A stretch of DNA of 7,325 bases from Ilumatobacter sp. (GTDB lineage Bacteria; Actinomycetota; Acidimicrobiia; Acidimicrobiales; Ilumatobacteraceae): contig JAJCXU010000140.1 in NCBI GenBank assembly GCA_029263275.1, positions 1 through 7,325 on the forward strand, in the 5' to 3' direction. Below, in pieces: positions 6,614 through 7,325 of the stretch. Within the stretch, counting starts at the first letter, position 1. Each line of letters begins with the position of its first letter. The translations under genes were made by a program, and so were the position numbers. Below the pieces are notes generated by a model. That model saw only the letters and a list, made by a program, of their open reading frames with translations, was not told the DNA's origin and did not search any database.

Positions 6614-7325
6614 GCCGATAGACGGTCACGTGTTGCGCCGACTCGTCGGTGCAGGCCGCACCATCCATCGTGGACCACCGGGACTCGACCGTGAACCCGG
6701 CAGCGGCGGCCATCGCGTCGAGTTGGGTGGGCGTTGCCCACCGCACCATCCATGGCCGCAAGCGCACGCCGCCCGCCTCGGTGAACTCGACGAATTGGCC
6801 GCTCGCCTGTTGCGTGTCCGGTGAGTGTTGCGACACGGACAGCACCACGCGGTCGAGTGCCATCGACCGGACCGAGACGTCAGACCCTGCGGCACGCTCG
6901 GTGTCGGGGACGAATGCCTCGACGACGAAAGCGCCGCCCGGTGACAGCCGAGCGGCGACCGCCTCGAAACACCGTGCCTGGGCACCATCATCGAGCAGGT
7001 TGAACAGCGTGTTGTACGCCACGAGCGCCGCATCGAAGGGACCGCCCGGCAGGTCGTCGACCATGTCGCCCGCGAGTGCAGTGACTCGACCGGTCGGATC
7101 GCGAACGGCGAGTTGGGCCAGCATCGCCTCACTGGAATCAATGCCGGTGACGTGGAGGCCAGCATCGACCATCGGAACGGCGAGCCGTCCGGTGCCCACG
7201 CCCAACTCGAGAACGCGACCGCCCGTGCCAGCGACGGCGACCATTCGGTCCACCGTTGCGTCCACGTCGGTGACGTCGGCGTACCAGTCGTCGTACACCT
7301 CGGCGAAGCCGTCGCCGTATGAGGT
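6603..7325 (-). CDS. Class I SAM-dependent methyltransferase (5' partial)
   Basis: The frame runs from the TGA at 6605-6603 through the right edge of the window (240 visible residues). S-adenosylmethionine-dependent methyl transfer is inferred from motif I ELGVGTGRLA at visible residues 40-49, the acidic end of strand 2 in GIDSSEAML (60-68, Asp62), GDM at 85-87, the motif IV region FDAALVAYNTLFNLL, and LSPGGAFVVEAF in the following strand. This is the small-molecule type of the methyltransferase-domain families, and the substrate is unknown. A GTG at 7298 could be read as the start. However, the in-frame residues before it (TSYGDGFAEV, followed by YDDWYADVTD) continue the N-terminal helix typical of this group, so the true start probably lies just outside the window. 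The gene overlaps the acyltransferase tail to tail by 11 bases and has no room for its own terminator before that gene. Confidence 0.9.
   Translation of the reverse strand, partial: TSYGDGFAEVYDDWYADVTDVDATVDRMVAVAGTGGRVLELGVGTGRLAVPMVDAGLHVTGIDSSEAMLAQLAVRDPTGRVTALAGDMVDDLPGGPFDAALVAYNTLFNLLDDGAQARCFEAVAARLSPGGAFVVEAFVPDTERAAGSDVSVRSMALDRVVLSVSQHSPDTQQASGQFVEFTEAGGVRLRPWMVRWATPTQLDAMAAAAGFTVESRWSTMDGAACTDESAQHVTVYRLMG

Noticed and set aside
5911..6753. Minus-strand open frame (280 codons) across the SGNH domain and the methyltransferase end
   Set aside because: It lies antisense to the GDSH-containing domain and overlaps the methyltransferase in another frame; no family features are seen.

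Overview
The window reads as ordinary, very densely packed chromosomal DNA from a high-GC actinobacterium. Base composition, codon use and the actinobacterial-type Dxs suggest a free-living member, possibly of the Acidimicrobiia (Ilumatobacter-like). That placement is inference and was not tested by a search. About 99% of the window is coding: five genes, two of them cut by the window edges. I see no tRNA, rRNA, CRISPR array, insertion sequence, integrase or phage gene.

Layout. (1) Bases 1-1575, plus strand: the C-terminal part of a large alpha-helical, TPR-like protein. It resembles the tail of AAA-type ATPase signalling proteins, such as regulators of the LuxR/MalT/SARP kind or cyclases with an ATPase module. 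(2) Bases 1576-3531, minus strand: dxs, 1-deoxy-D-xylulose-5-phosphate synthase, the first enzyme of the MEP isoprenoid pathway, with all expected catalytic residues. Its stop codon directly abuts the stop of gene 1. (3) Bases 3532-3603: the only real intergenic gap, a 72-base divergent promoter region with a candidate -10 box for each direction. Both boxes sit so close to the start codons that leaderless mRNAs are predicted. (4) Bases 3604-4398, plus strand: a classical short-chain dehydrogenase/reductase. (5) About 4376 (or 4400) to 6613, plus strand: a two-domain membrane O-acyltransferase (acyltransferase-3 plus an extracytoplasmic SGNH domain) of the OatA type, probably co-transcribed with the SDR. 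(6) Bases 6603-7325, minus strand: a class I SAM-dependent methyltransferase that runs off the right edge and overlaps the acyltransferase tail to tail by 11 bases.

The genes do not form an evident single pathway. Dxs feeds isoprenoid synthesis, the acyltransferase probably acetylates a surface glycan, and the SDR and methyltransferase have unknown substrates. The SDR-acyltransferase pair is the only likely operon. I did not find a convincing new biological system. The points worth a second look are the paired leaderless divergent promoters, the zero-gap and overlapping convergent gene ends, start-site corrections for dxs and the methyltransferase, and the cysteine-rich SGNH domain.
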